Shown here: positions 24,839 through 33,727 of the stretch, piece by piece
Position numbering within the stretch: position 1 is the stretch's first letter
Layout of the letters: each line of letters opens with the position of its first letter
Source of the DNA: WVZH01 sp034430895
GTDB lineage: Bacteria; Chloroflexota; Anaerolineae; Anaerolineales; E44-bin32
Reading direction: 5' to 3'
Assembly (NCBI GenBank): GCA_034430895.1
Contig: DAOUDW010000075.1
Location: 62,001-126,000 of the forward strand
Length of the DNA: 64,000 nt
The notes under the pieces: generated by a model
Seen by the model: only the letters and a program-made list of their open reading frames with translations
Told to the model about the DNA's origin: nothing
Database searches by the model: none
Program-made: the position numbers and the translations under genes

Positions 24839-25639
24839 CTATTCTGGCCGACCGTCAGACGAGGCAATTTCTTCCTCGCAAACCGTAAACGCCATGTCTG
24901 ATTGTTGTAACCGTTCTAACCAATCTGAAGACAAATTCTGATCCGTGAAAAGGTGGCTGATTTTCTCCGGGCGCGCGAAGGAAGTCAGGTCTTCCTTGCC
25001 AAACTTGGAGGAATCCACCAGGGCAAACAACTGTTGGGAGGACTCGATAACCTTTCGCTTGATTTGCGCTTCAGCCAAATGAACCTCGGTCATGCCCCTC
25101 TCCAGACTGAATCCGCTGCAGGAAAGAAATGCCTTTTGAATATGTAAATCCTCTATGATGTGTTCACTTAATAATCCTGTCACAGATGAAGATTCATTGT
25201 TCACGATTCCCCCGACCAGGATGACGGTGTTCGCTGTATTTTGAGCCAGCTCCCGGGCTACCTCAAACCCATTCGTAATCACCCGCAGACGGTTATGTTT
25301 GGATAAGACTTTGGCAAAGTAGTAGTTCGTGCTGCTTGCATCCAACAGGATCGAGTCACCATCGTTAACCAGGTCAGCCGCCGCACCTGCAATGGCAAGT
25401 TTGGCAGCTGCGTTTTGTTGATAACGTTTGATGAAGGATAAATTTTGGAATTGATCCTGCTGTTGTAGTACAGCTCCCCCATGAACCCGCTTTAGCCTTC
25501 GTTCGTTTTCAAGAGCATTGAAATCATTGCGAATCGTCCCCTCAGATACGCCTAATGATTTTGCTAATTCAGGGACTCGTAAGCCAGGTTGTTTGCGAAG
25601 TAAGTCTAGCAAGGACTGGCGACGCTCGTAGGTAGTCAC
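24839..25639 (-). CDS. DeoR/GlpR-family transcriptional regulator
   Basis: A 266-residue DeoR-family repressor: N-terminal helix-turn-helix (RRQSLLDLLRKQPGLRVPELAKSLGVSEGTIRNDFNALENERRLKRVHGGAV, about residues 6-58) and a C-terminal sugar-phosphate-sensing DeoRC domain (AKLAIAGAAADLVNDGDSILLDASSTNYYFAKVL...ITNGFEVARELA...VILVGGIVNNESSSVTG). It uses a GTG start. It heads the importer operon, and direct TTGT repeats lie immediately upstream, suggesting autoregulation. Such regulators usually respond to phosphorylated sugars; L-rhamnulose 1-phosphate is a plausible effector, and the rha operon a plausible second target. Confidence 0.9.
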   Translation of the reverse strand: MTTYERRQSLLDLLRKQPGLRVPELAKSLGVSEGTIRNDFNALENERRLKRVHGGAVLQQQDQFQNLSFIKRYQQNAAAKLAIAGAAADLVNDGDSILLDASSTNYYFAKVLSKHNRLRVITNGFEVARELAQNTANTVILVGGIVNNESSSVTGLLSEHIIEDLHIQKAFLSCSGFSLERGMTEVHLAEAQIKRKVIESSQQLFALVDSSKFGKEDLTSFARPEKISHLFTDQNLSSDWLERLQQSDMAFTVCEEEIASSDGRPE

Positions 25640-25650
25640 GAATCATCCAT

Positions 25651-25721
25651 TTGTAGATTTTTGTTGAAAATTGTTGAATTTAATTGTCAAATCATGATAT
25701 AAAATTTGTTGTTATTTGTCA
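25651..25721. promoter_or_regulatory. Phased TTGT direct repeats upstream of the DeoR-type gene
   Basis: TTGT elements start at 25651, 25661, 25671, 25684, 25706 and 25716. Several are exactly 10 bases apart, one helical turn, within an AT-rich stretch 12-80 bases upstream of the regulator's GTG. DeoR-family repressors commonly bind tandem direct repeats. Promoter boxes could not be assigned confidently within the AT-rich sequence. Confidence 0.5.
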
Positions 25722-25897
25722 ATATTGAATTTATTTTGGGGAATTCCGCACCCTGGTTTTTATCCAGGCAAGATTATGGGTGATCCACCAGATCGTGGAT
25801 ATGCTTCCTCAGTACAAAGACGTTAAAACATCCCACCGTGAAATCCCCCCATGTGGGTAATATCCAGGACAAACGCTAGATAGGTAAAAATTATGGG

Positions 25898-27277
25898 TTA
25901 TTCGGGCAAATCTGCCGTAAATGGCAGATAATTCCGGCTCACTCTCAACATCTTATTGAAGAATTCCCAAGAAACATCGATGGGAAGGTGATTGGTCGGG
26001 TCGTTGAAGAATGCCTGAAAAGCAAGATCCAGTTTCCCCGTCAGTACGGATTCGATGATCAGCTCCTGATTGGCAATGTGTTGATTGACCAGCGCTGCAA
26101 TCCCCGCGGGAAGCATGCCTGCGGTTATTGGACGAATGTCCCCTCGGCTGAAGTGGGCATTGGTTTCTACTACTGCACCCAAAGGCGCATTGGATATCTG
26201 CCCAATGTTTTCCATATTGACATTCGTAACAAGATCATCCAGGCCGAGAAGCGCCCGGATCATATTAATTCCTTCTTCACCGGATTGTTCCAACTCAAGG
26301 GGCGTGACGCCATTGATCAGGTCACGCGTGTTTTGTGGGGCATTTTTCCAGCGTTCGATACGCCAGGAAACAGGCGTACGGATAAGTCCCCATTCGAATA
26401 AGATTTCAGGAGAACGAACGAAGCCCGGTAAAAATTCCACGAGGTGACGATCACCAGCCGCCGCCAGGATACCATAGCGTTGGAAGAGGGTGAACTTGAC
26501 CTGTTCTGCGCTTTTAAACCAGTCATTCCAGCTTTCGACCTCAGCCTGTGAATATTTACGCAGGGTTCCGGGTTGTTTCAAATGTTGTTTCAACATATCG
26601 AGCAGATCGTTCCCCTGAAATGTTGCGGAATCCACCCATGTGAAGTGGTTGATCCCCAACACATTGACTTGTATCTCGCTTCGAGGGGGTGGTTCGATGT
26701 TCAGGTATTGCCCTGCAATCTGCGCCAAAAGCTTCTGGGTTCCAAATACCTCATGACAACAACCGAAGACCTTCAGCCCGGAGGCCACACGAGTGAGAGT
26801 CCGTGTGCAGACGCTCATCGGGTTGGAGTAATTAATCACCCAGGCCTTCGGACAGATTGCCGCTATTGCTTCCGCAAACTCCTTGAAAATCGGAACAGAC
26901 CGAAGCCCACGGATCAGACCGGGCGCACCGGTTGTATCCCCAACCGGGAAAAAGAATCCATATTGTTCTGCTAACCCAATCTCATCCGCCATTAATTCCA
27001 ATGGGCCAGGTTGGATGGAGATAATGACAAAATCCGCATCCTGCAATGCCTCCTCTAACGTAGGAACGGCGAGATATTGCCAGTTTGACACAACACCCGC
27101 CTGCGACTGCATCCAATTACCGAGTTGTTCGTTGAGGCGCGCGGAATCCATGTCAATATCATAGAGTGCAACTTCGCCTGTGAGATCGGGGCAGAGTGCA
27201 ATGTCAATCATTAATTTACGCGCCCAAAGGCGACTTCCACCGCCAATGTAAGCAATTTTGAGAGGAATGGGATTCAT
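25898..27277 (-). CDS. GH4 glycosidase with CHEV motif, probable alpha-galacturonidase
   Basis: A 459-residue family GH4 enzyme; this family uses NAD+ and a divalent metal through an oxidation-elimination mechanism. The Rossmann loop AYIGGGSRLWARKL is at the N-terminus. YSNPMSVCTRTL (about 150) contributes to metal and substrate binding. The metal-binding motif is CCHEVFG (about 173-179). CHEV is the signature reported for LplD-type GH4 alpha-galacturonidases, distinct from CHSV-type alpha-glucosidases/galactosidases. GINHFTW follows. The frame starts 30 bases earlier, but AAAGG five bases upstream supports the ATG at 27277. There is no signal peptide, so it acts in the cytoplasm. It is divergent from the rhamnosidase gene, consistent with rhamnogalacturonan oligosaccharides as substrate. 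Confidence 0.85.
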   Translation of the reverse strand: MNPIPLKIAYIGGGSRLWARKLMIDIALCPDLTGEVALYDIDMDSARLNEQLGNWMQSQAGVVSNWQYLAVPTLEEALQDADFVIISIQPGPLELMADEIGLAEQYGFFFPVGDTTGAPGLIRGLRSVPIFKEFAEAIAAICPKAWVINYSNPMSVCTRTLTRVASGLKVFGCCHEVFGTQKLLAQIAGQYLNIEPPPRSEIQVNVLGINHFTWVDSATFQGNDLLDMLKQHLKQPGTLRKYSQAEVESWNDWFKSAEQVKFTLFQRYGILAAAGDRHLVEFLPGFVRSPEILFEWGLIRTPVSWRIERWKNAPQNTRDLINGVTPLELEQSGEEGINMIRALLGLDDLVTNVNMENIGQISNAPLGAVVETNAHFSRGDIRPITAGMLPAGIAALVNQHIANQELIIESVLTGKLDLAFQAFFNDPTNHLPIDVSWEFFNKMLRVSRNYLPFTADLPE

Positions 27278-27528
27278 GGTGTACCTTTCATGAGACCAAA
27301 TGCGCAATGACTTCCCGGTTTATACAGGGAAACTGCTCGAGGATTTTGATATTGATTGGAGAATATATATTAAAATAATATTTTCCACGGCAGTTGAGTA
27401 TCGATACTGTCTTTTCAACACGTTATAGTATACATTGTGTATCATCCTTAAAAAGAAATGAACACCTTTAATTGCATTGAAATGCCAAGCAATACAAGTG
27501 ACCCTAAAAGGAATTGCCATATATTACC
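27278..27528. promoter_or_regulatory. Divergent promoter region between GH4 and GH78 genes
   Basis: An AT-rich 251-base region that must drive both genes. It contains a 12-bp palindrome AGTATCGATACT (27397-27408) and an ATACA-TTG-TGTAT inverted repeat about 25 bases further on, both possible operators but of a length expected by chance. A weak plus-strand promoter could be TTGATT, 18 bases, TAATAT (about 27353-27382). No boxes are assigned with confidence. Confidence 0.35.
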
Positions 27529-30237
27529 ATGACAACGATTTCCCACCTGACTTGTGAATACAATAAAAATCCACTTGGAATTGATGTGCTCCGCCCGCGT
27601 CTGAGCTGGCAAATGCAAAGCAACAAACGGGGCGCACGCCAGACGGCCTACCAGATCCTTGTCGCTTCAAATGAAGCAAACCTGGAAGATGGCCTCAAGC
27701 TTTTATGGGACAGCAGCAAGATCGGATCCGATCAATCCATTCATGTCCCGTATGTTGGCCCGACACTCGTTTCTGGTCAACGTGTTTACTGGAGAGTCCG
27801 GGTGTGGGACGAGTCCAATAGAGAAGTCGAGAGTCCCTCAGCCTGGTGGGAAATGGGCCTTCTCGAAAAATCCGATTGGGAAGCGCAGTGGATCGCGGCA
27901 CCATTTTGGGGTGGCCCACGAACATCAAGCCCCGCCCCCTATCTGCGCAAAGAATTCACACTTGGGAAACCGATCGTTTCTGCCCAGTTGTACGCAACTG
28001 CGATCGGTATTTACGAATGCCACCTGAATGGAGTGCGTGTTGGTGATCGGCTCCTCACCCCGGGCTGGACCGATTATTTCAAGCGCATTCAATATCAGGT
28101 TTACGATGTCAGCGAACTGCTGCGAACCGGAGAAAATGCGTTCGCTGCAATCCTTGGCGATGGATGGGGCGTGGGACATATCGCCTGGCTGGGTCGTCAG
28201 CATTATGCAGACCGCACTCAGCTCCTGGCACAGATTGTGGTTGTTTATTCGGATGGGAGCAAAGAGATCATCGTTACCGATCAGAGCTGGAAGGTGGCCC
28301 AGGGTCCCATTCTCGAAGCGGACATGTTGATGGGAGAGAGTTACGACGCCCGTCGGGAATGGATCGGTTGGTCAAATGCCGGCTTCAACGATGAAACCTG
28401 GTGGCCTGTAGAGGTCTTCAAAGACCAAGATGTTGATCTGGTCGCCACAAACGGACCGGCCGTCCAACGTCAGGAGGAACTGCGACCTGTCTCGATCCAT
28501 AAAATCCCTGCTCTGCAGCCGAGATGGGTTTTTGATATGGGGCAGAATATGGTCGGATGGGTGCGGTTAGCGGTTCAAGGTGAGAAGGGAACGACCATAA
28601 CGCTTCGCTACGCAGAAGCACTCAATCCTGATGGAACTGTGTACACCGCAAACCTGCGTACTGCCCGCAGCACCGACCATTACACATTGAAGGGAGATGG
28701 CGAGGAAATCTGGGAACCTCGATTCACCTTCCATGGTTTCCGCTATGTCGAAGTGCAGGGGCTCCCCGAAGCGCCAACCGAGGAAACCATCACCGGGATC
28801 GTCATCCACTCAGAAATTCCTACGATTGGATCATTTGAATGTTCCGAACCATTGATCAACCAATTACAGCAAAACATTGTATGGGGACAAAAAGGCAACT
28901 TTGTAGACATCCCGACAGATTGTCCTCAACGAGATGAGCGCATGGGGTGGACGGGAGATGCCCAGGTATTTGCCCGCACGGCAGCATTCAACATGAATGT
29001 GGCCGGATTTTTCACAAAATGGATGCGTGACCTGGAGGATGCCCAATCTCACGATGGCGCTTTCCCACCGGTCGCCCCCACCATCCCTGATTCATTTCAA
29101 AAAGATGGCGGACCCGCCTGGGCGGATGCCGGTGTGATCATCTCCTGGACGGTTTACCTGTCTTACGGAGATGTCCGCCTACTCGAAGAGCATTACACGT
29201 CCATGCAGCATTTCATTGAGTTCCTTTCACAAACCAGCAGAGATGGAACCCGCTGTTACGCAGACTATACAGGTTGGCATGGTTTTGGCGACTGGCTTGC
29301 ATTGGACGGCAGTGAAGGACGCGAGGGTGCAACATCCAAGGAATTGATCGGGACAGCATTCTTTGCACACAGTTCACACTTGCTGGCAAAGATTGCCCGC
29401 ACTTTATCGAAAGAGGACAACGCAGCTTATTATGATGGTTTGTTCAATGAAGCTCGTGAGGCGTTTATCAGGCGATTTGTGAATGCGGATGGAACGATCG
29501 AGGGAGCCACACAAACATCGTATGTGCTTGCTTTGGAATTCGATCTGTTGCCAGAAGATCTCCGACCTATGGCGATAAACGAACTGATACGCAGCATTCA
29601 AGAGCAGGACAATCATTTGAGCACAGGTTTTGTCGGCACGCCGTATATCAACTGGGTTTTGAGTAAAACAGGACATCTGGATGTCGCCTACGCATTACTC
29701 CAACAAACAACCTGGCCTTCCTGGCTCTATTCCGTAACGCAGGGAGGAACAACGATCTGGGAACGCTGGGATGGCTGGACACACGATAAAGGTTTCCAGG
29801 ACCCGAAGATGAATTCCTTCAACCATTATTCTTACGGCGCGATTGGCGCATGGATGTATACGGTGATCGGTGGAATCGACTTTGATCCGTCTCAACCCGG
29901 CTATAAACACATCGTCATGCATCCACGCCCCGGAGGTGGTCTGACCCACGCCACTGCCGAGTTGGATTCGATGTACGGCAGGATTCGAAGTTCCTGGACA
30001 CAGGAAAACGGCCGCTTTGCTTGGCAGGTGAATGTCCCCGCAAATACCACCGCCACCTTATACATCCCTGCAAAAGACCTATCGCTTGTAACGGAGGGCG
30101 GACTGCAACTGGAAAATGCGGCCGGAGTGACCATTCTGCAAATGGATGACCATGCGGCAGTGCTTCGCGTTGTGGCTGGAAACTATAATTTTTCTAGTGC
30201 CCTGGAAGATGTCCCTGCCAAAAGGGAAGAGATTTGA
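27529..30237 (+). CDS. Alpha-L-rhamnosidase (GH78)
   Basis: A 902-residue GH78 enzyme removing terminal alpha-L-rhamnose. The N-terminal beta-sandwich (LTCEYNKNPLGIDVLRPRLSWQMQS; YWRVRVWDESN) is followed by the accessory domain with LNGVRVGDRLLTPGWTDYFKRIQYQVYDVS and the (alpha/alpha)6 barrel, whose acidic active-site motif is DCPQRDERMGWTGDAQ (about residues 463-478). FNHYSYGAIGAWMYTVIGGI lies near the C-terminus. A TTG start 15 bases upstream is possible, but the ATG at 27529 gives the usual family N-terminus. There is no signal peptide, so imported oligosaccharides are the likely substrate. The GH43-like gene follows 17 bp later. Confidence 0.93.
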   Translation: MTTISHLTCEYNKNPLGIDVLRPRLSWQMQSNKRGARQTAYQILVASNEANLEDGLKLLWDSSKIGSDQSIHVPYVGPTLVSGQRVYWRVRVWDESNREVESPSAWWEMGLLEKSDWEAQWIAAPFWGGPRTSSPAPYLRKEFTLGKPIVSAQLYATAIGIYECHLNGVRVGDRLLTPGWTDYFKRIQYQVYDVSELLRTGENAFAAILGDGWGVGHIAWLGRQHYADRTQLLAQIVVVYSDGSKEIIVTDQSWKVAQGPILEADMLMGESYDARREWIGWSNAGFNDETWWPVEVFKDQDVDLVATNGPAVQRQEELRPVSIHKIPALQPRWVFDMGQNMVGWVRLAVQGEKGTTITLRYAEALNPDGTVYTANLRTARSTDHYTLKGDGEEIWEPRFTFHGFRYVEVQGLPEAPTEETITGIVIHSEIPTIGSFECSEPLINQLQQNIVWGQKGNFVDIPTDCPQRDERMGWTGDAQVFARTAAFNMNVAGFFTKWMRDLEDAQSHDGAFPPVAPTIPDSFQKDGGPAWADAGVIISWTVYLSYGDVRLLEEHYTSMQHFIEFLSQTSRDGTRCYADYTGWHGFGDWLALDGSEGREGATSKELIGTAFFAHSSHLLAKIARTLSKEDNAAYYDGLFNEAREAFIRRFVNADGTIEGATQTSYVLALEFDLLPEDLRPMAINELIRSIQEQDNHLSTGFVGTPYINWVLSKTGHLDVAYALLQQTTWPSWLYSVTQGGTTIWERWDGWTHDKGFQDPKMNSFNHYSYGAIGAWMYTVIGGIDFDPSQPGYKHIVMHPRPGGGLTHATAELDSMYGRIRSSWTQENGRFAWQVNVPANTTATLYIPAKDLSLVTEGGLQLENAAGVTILQMDDHAAVLRVVAGNYNFSSALEDVPAKREEI

Positions 30238-30254
30238 AATGGAGCTTACCTAGA

Positions 30255-31124
30255 ATGAAAAAACTCAATGATATTCACATCCGCGATCCGTTTGTCCTGC
30301 CACTACCTTCCGAGAAACTCTATTACATGTACGGCACAATGGGAGAATTTACTTGGAGCGATTCTGCCGTGGGCTTTGATTGCTTCACCAGCGCTGACTT
30401 GATTAACTGGAATGGCCCCTTACCGGTCTTTCGCCCATCCGCCGACTTTTGGGCCGACCGGAATTTCTGGGCGCCAGAGGTCCATGTCTATCAGGGAAAA
30501 TATTATATGTTCGCCAGCTTCAAGGCCGAAGGCGTACGCCGAGGGACGCAAATCCTTATCGCAGATTCTCCAAAAGGCCCTTTCATTCCGCTGAGCAGTA
30601 AGCCGCTCACCCCACCGGATTGGGAATGTCTTGACGGCACCTTTTTTGAGAACGCCGCGGGAGATCCCTGGATGGTATTCTGCCACGAGTGGGTACAGGT
30701 AGGCGATGGGGAGATCTGCGCCATCCCCTTGAATAAAAACCTCACCTCCGCCGCAGGAAGCCCAATCCTATTGTTCCATGCTTCGCAGGCTCCCTGGGTG
30801 CGAGAGATCGATTCCAAGGGCAGGAAGGGATATGTGACCGATGGGCCCTGGATGCATCGCCTGCCGGGCGGTGAATTGATTTTATTGTGGTCCAGCCACA
30901 GCGAGGGAGGCTACACCGTCGGCGTAGCCCGCTCCGCATCTGGGCAATTGCAAGGTCCATGGCTGCAGGATGCAAAGCCTTTATACAGTGACGACGGCGG
31001 ACACTGCATGACCTTCCGCGACTTTGAAGGAACAACCTGGGTAGCGCTTCACCACCCCAATGAAACTCCCTATGAGCGCCCAAAATTCATACCGCTGGCA
31101 GAAGACCAATTTGTTTCGCCGTGA
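30255..31124 (+). CDS. GH43-like five-bladed propeller glycosidase
   Basis: A 289-residue single-domain protein of the GH43/GH117 beta-propeller type. IHIRDPFVLPL holds the catalytic-base aspartate (about residue 11), and FWAPEVHVYQGKYYMFASF and CLDGTFFENAAGDPWMVFCHEW match strands lining the active site. Where many arabinanases and xylosidases carry the general-acid glutamate (EGP), this protein has VTDGPWMH with Asp. Substrate prediction is therefore unsafe; arabinose or galactose side chains of rhamnogalacturonan are plausible. The first ATG with a ribosome site (GGAG ten bases upstream) is at 30255; an in-frame TTG overlaps the rhamnosidase stop. It is co-transcribed with the rhamnosidase and has no signal peptide. 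Confidence 0.8.
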   Translation: MKKLNDIHIRDPFVLPLPSEKLYYMYGTMGEFTWSDSAVGFDCFTSADLINWNGPLPVFRPSADFWADRNFWAPEVHVYQGKYYMFASFKAEGVRRGTQILIADSPKGPFIPLSSKPLTPPDWECLDGTFFENAAGDPWMVFCHEWVQVGDGEICAIPLNKNLTSAAGSPILLFHASQAPWVREIDSKGRKGYVTDGPWMHRLPGGELILLWSSHSEGGYTVGVARSASGQLQGPWLQDAKPLYSDDGGHCMTFRDFEGTTWVALHHPNETPYERPKFIPLAEDQFVSP

Positions 31125-31183
31125 TCCATCCGTTTGAAACATAATATCCAATCAGAGATTCCCGCTCGGGATTTCGTTACCGG

Positions 31184-31531
31184 TTAGTCACGCCCTCGTC
31201 GTCCGCGACCTCGTGGCCGTACCGTCCCCTCCGCCAACACCCGGAACGTTCCCAGCTCTACCATCGACTCGCTCCAATCGGCAAAACTCGCCTCCAGCGT
31301 CACATATTCAGACTCTTCATCGATTAAACACTGGGCGCGATGGGCTTCTGAGCCCCATAGATCGATCGCTAGATATCGTCTCGGATTCTTCTCGTCGCGC
31401 AGCAATGTGGTGCCGCGGAAACCGGGAGCGCGTGCAAACACCTCACTCCACGAGCCACCCGGGCCAAAGGCCAATTCAAATTGACCTCGAAATTGTTCCT
31501 TGACCACATACTCACGGACAATTTCAATCAT
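31184..31531 (-). CDS. Antibiotic-biosynthesis-monooxygenase (ABM) fold protein
   Basis: A 115-residue dimeric alpha+beta barrel (ABM/Dabb-like) protein: IEIVREYVVKEQFRGQFELAFGPGGSWSEVFARAPGFRGTTLLRDEKNPRRYLAIDLWGSEAHRAQ. These small proteins act as monooxygenases, heme-degrading enzymes or have no known activity. A basic Arg-Gly-rich tail (RPRGRGRRGRD) ends the protein, which is unusual for the fold. It stands alone, convergent to the GH43-like gene. Confidence 0.7.
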   Translation of the reverse strand: MIEIVREYVVKEQFRGQFELAFGPGGSWSEVFARAPGFRGTTLLRDEKNPRRYLAIDLWGSEAHRAQCLIDEESEYVTLEASFADWSESMVELGTFRVLAEGTVRPRGRGRRGRD

Positions 31532-31642
31532 ACTGATCCACCCTCTCTATCCGGTTAACGATCTACCAATCCATTGATCTCATGCAATCCGGTTTGTCGA
31601 TCAAAGCGATTGTCAAGCATCAAGCGAAAATATAAACCACAA

Positions 31643-32218
31643 CTAGGAATTTAGATTGAAATACTCCCGACTCAACATCGCGTACAGATAATCCCCATGG
31701 TAGCTCCCGTCTGTGTATCGCTTGTTCTCGCGCAAATGCGCTTCCTTTCGGAACCCGCAACGCTCGAGTAAACGCACGCTGCGTATGTTGTTCTCGTCAC
31801 ACTCGCTGCGAACTCGGTGGGCTCCGGCATCTTCGAAGAGCATTTTCAAAACACGCTGGACGGCTTCGGACACATACCCCTTCCCTTCGTGATTGACATC
31901 AGCCACATATCCAATAGTGAATTCAAGCAATTCCCAATCCGTCGCTCCCACATAAACCTGCCCAACCCATTCGTTGGTCGTTTTCTCAAAGAGACCAATG
32001 AAATAACACTCTCGCGCATTCCATTTCTCCCATAATTCTCTGACGACCACCTCTGCATGTTCTTCGTCTTTCAGACTCATCAACACGTTTTCAGATTCGA
32101 ATGTAGATAGATGATCCCGATTTCGCAGGCTGGCAGCGAATATCATGGGGCCATCTCCCACTTGATAGGCGCGCAGCAGTAGTCTTTCCGTTTCCATTCT
32201 CTCGGATAGTTCAAACAT
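31643..32218 (-). CDS. GNAT-family N-acetyltransferase (RimJ/RimL-like)
   Basis: A 191-residue acetyltransferase: METERLLLRAYQVGDG at the start, FIGLFEKTTNEWVGQVYVGATDWELLEFTIGYVADVNHEGKGYVSEAVQRVLKMLFE with the acetyl-CoA-binding GKGYVSEA loop, and VRLLERCGFRKEAHLRENKRYTDGSYHGDYLYAMLSREY. This layout is typical of RimJ/RimL-type enzymes acting on protein N-termini or small amines. The substrate is unknown. An alternative start is seven codons later at METERLLL. Confidence 0.85.
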   Translation of the reverse strand: MFELSERMETERLLLRAYQVGDGPMIFAASLRNRDHLSTFESENVLMSLKDEEHAEVVVRELWEKWNARECYFIGLFEKTTNEWVGQVYVGATDWELLEFTIGYVADVNHEGKGYVSEAVQRVLKMLFEDAGAHRVRSECDENNIRSVRLLERCGFRKEAHLRENKRYTDGSYHGDYLYAMLSREYFNLNS

Positions 32219-32263
32219 GTTTTAATTCACATTCGTTGTCCGACCGTAATTATTTGATACTTG

Positions 32264-32722
32264 TTACCCTGCCGCACCTTTTTCCAAAGCCTTTCCAGCC
32301 ATAAAATATCCCGGTGGAAACGTTTGATAAAACAAACCCAGAACTACTGACACAAACAGGCTCTGCAAAGCCATTTCACCTGAATCGAGGTAGTAGAAAT
32401 ACGCAAAACTTGAAAGTGGGATATACAGGAACATTCCTGTAATCACACCTGGAACATATCCCTTCGACCTAATGCATCCACCAACATGAATCAAGCCATT
32501 GATAAATAGCAAGCTGGCCACCGACATGCTGAAAGCAAGACTACTTCGGCCAACCACGATAGCAGAGATGCACGCCAGCACTTGGAGACCATTGATCGCA
32601 ATCACAACTGGTAACGAAATGAAAGGCGCGAATTTGGGATTGAAACGCTTCATGAATTCCGTAAAACCACCTGGGTAGACATATTCTTCAACCATGTGGA
32701 TTAAAGAGGCAGCAAGAAACAC
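32264..32722 (-). CDS. HXXEE-domain membrane protein
   Basis: A roughly 152-residue hydrophobic protein with the defining H-x-x-E-E motif (LIHMVEEYVYPGGF) near its N-terminus and about four membrane helices. The function of HXXEE proteins is unknown. The called start is a GTG without a ribosome site. The frame stays open for six further codons (reading I-D-W-I-F-T) back to an ATA codon, which has GGAAGG five bases upstream. Translation may thus begin at ATA, or the true start has been altered by mutation or an assembly error. Confidence 0.7.
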   Translation of the reverse strand: MFLAASLIHMVEEYVYPGGFTEFMKRFNPKFAPFISLPVVIAINGLQVLACISAIVVGRSSLAFSMSVASLLFINGLIHVGGCIRSKGYVPGVITGMFLYIPLSSFAYFYYLDSGEMALQSLFVSVVLGLFYQTFPPGYFMAGKALEKGAAG

Positions 32723-32757
32723 GGTGAATATCCAATCTATCTATACCTTCCTTGCAT

Positions 32758-33459
32758 TCAATCGCCATTTATCCCGATAAAGTCCCTGATTAGATCCATC
32801 GTCCGTTCCCAATCCGTTTGTGGATCCTCGATTTTGATTTTCCGGAAGGGGAATTCTTCAAAAAGCCTATCAGCGATGGACGCCCATTCTTCGAAAAAGC
32901 GCGCCATTGCCTTTGAGGTCAATGACCGTCGGGTAAACCATTCTTGCTGTTCGTAGATACGAGTCCCCCATTCTTCCCACGAACCTTCTTTGCCGGCTTC
33001 CCGCCACTTCTGATTCTTCTCCCTGGCAACTCGTGCATGGAGCTCTTCGATGTCTGCTGGCGCCAGATAGATGAGCACGGGTTTTAACGCAGCGATCATC
33101 GAAGTCAGCTTGCTGGTGCTTTCGAAGACATCCTCTTCCGAATGACCTGATAGATACAGGTACATGCCATGTGTCTGCCAGAGGCGGCTTTCGATGATGT
33201 TGATGGCATTTTTCTGCTTTTCGTCTTCGGAGAATGACTCCCACTGCCGGAAGATGTCCGCTTCACGGGACCTGGTTGTGGCGATGATTTCGGCAAGATC
33301 ATCCTCCTCGCCAATACCGATCGGATTGTCATCGGACCACTCGAGATAACAATTGGCCTGAATTCCCTCAACCGATATAGCCATCGCCAGAGTCTCTGCA
33401 GTGGTGGATTTACCGGAGCAAGGTACGCCTTCGATCAGAATAAGTTTGGTGTCAATCAT
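32758..33459 (-). CDS. P-loop nucleoside/nucleotide kinase-like protein
   Basis: A 233-residue soluble P-loop protein with Walker A GVPCSGKST (about residues 11-19) and a later LIYLAPADIEELHARVAREKNQKWREAGKEGSWEEWGTRIYEQQEWFTRR region reminiscent of a lid segment in thymidylate- or deoxynucleoside-kinase folds. The target is unknown. It lies upstream of the HXXEE gene on the same strand with a short gap, so the two may be co-transcribed. Confidence 0.7.
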   Translation of the reverse strand: MIDTKLILIEGVPCSGKSTTAETLAMAISVEGIQANCYLEWSDDNPIGIGEEDDLAEIIATTRSREADIFRQWESFSEDEKQKNAINIIESRLWQTHGMYLYLSGHSEEDVFESTSKLTSMIAALKPVLIYLAPADIEELHARVAREKNQKWREAGKEGSWEEWGTRIYEQQEWFTRRSLTSKAMARFFEEWASIADRLFEEFPFRKIKIEDPQTDWERTMDLIRDFIGINGD

Positions 33460-33727
33460 CGGTTCGATCTCAATAAATCAAATTTGCTGACGATCATCTT
33501 TCAAGGACTGATTTCGTGGTCCGCAGAAATGGAGCGGGATTCCCAATCACTTGTGGGCTTGATGATACACCAACTCACGTAGATCGGCAGACACGACACT
33601 TGATGGCCGATTGTATCTGCGGTAGACTCTTGGTCTCCCAAGCAGACTTCTACTTCTATGCTGATTCCGATAAGAATCGGTTTTATCTCACGGGGACTAG
33701 CGATCGTTCATCGAAGGAGAAACAAAG

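Noticed and set aside
27397..27408. Perfect 12-bp palindrome AGTATCGATACT between GH4 and GH78 genes as an operator
   Set aside because: Location is attractive but the length is at chance level; kept only as a note in the intergenic feature.
31135..31175. Possible terminator after the GH43-like gene
   Set aside because: Only a 5-bp stem (TCCCG/CGGGA) with a 2-base loop and no clear T tract.
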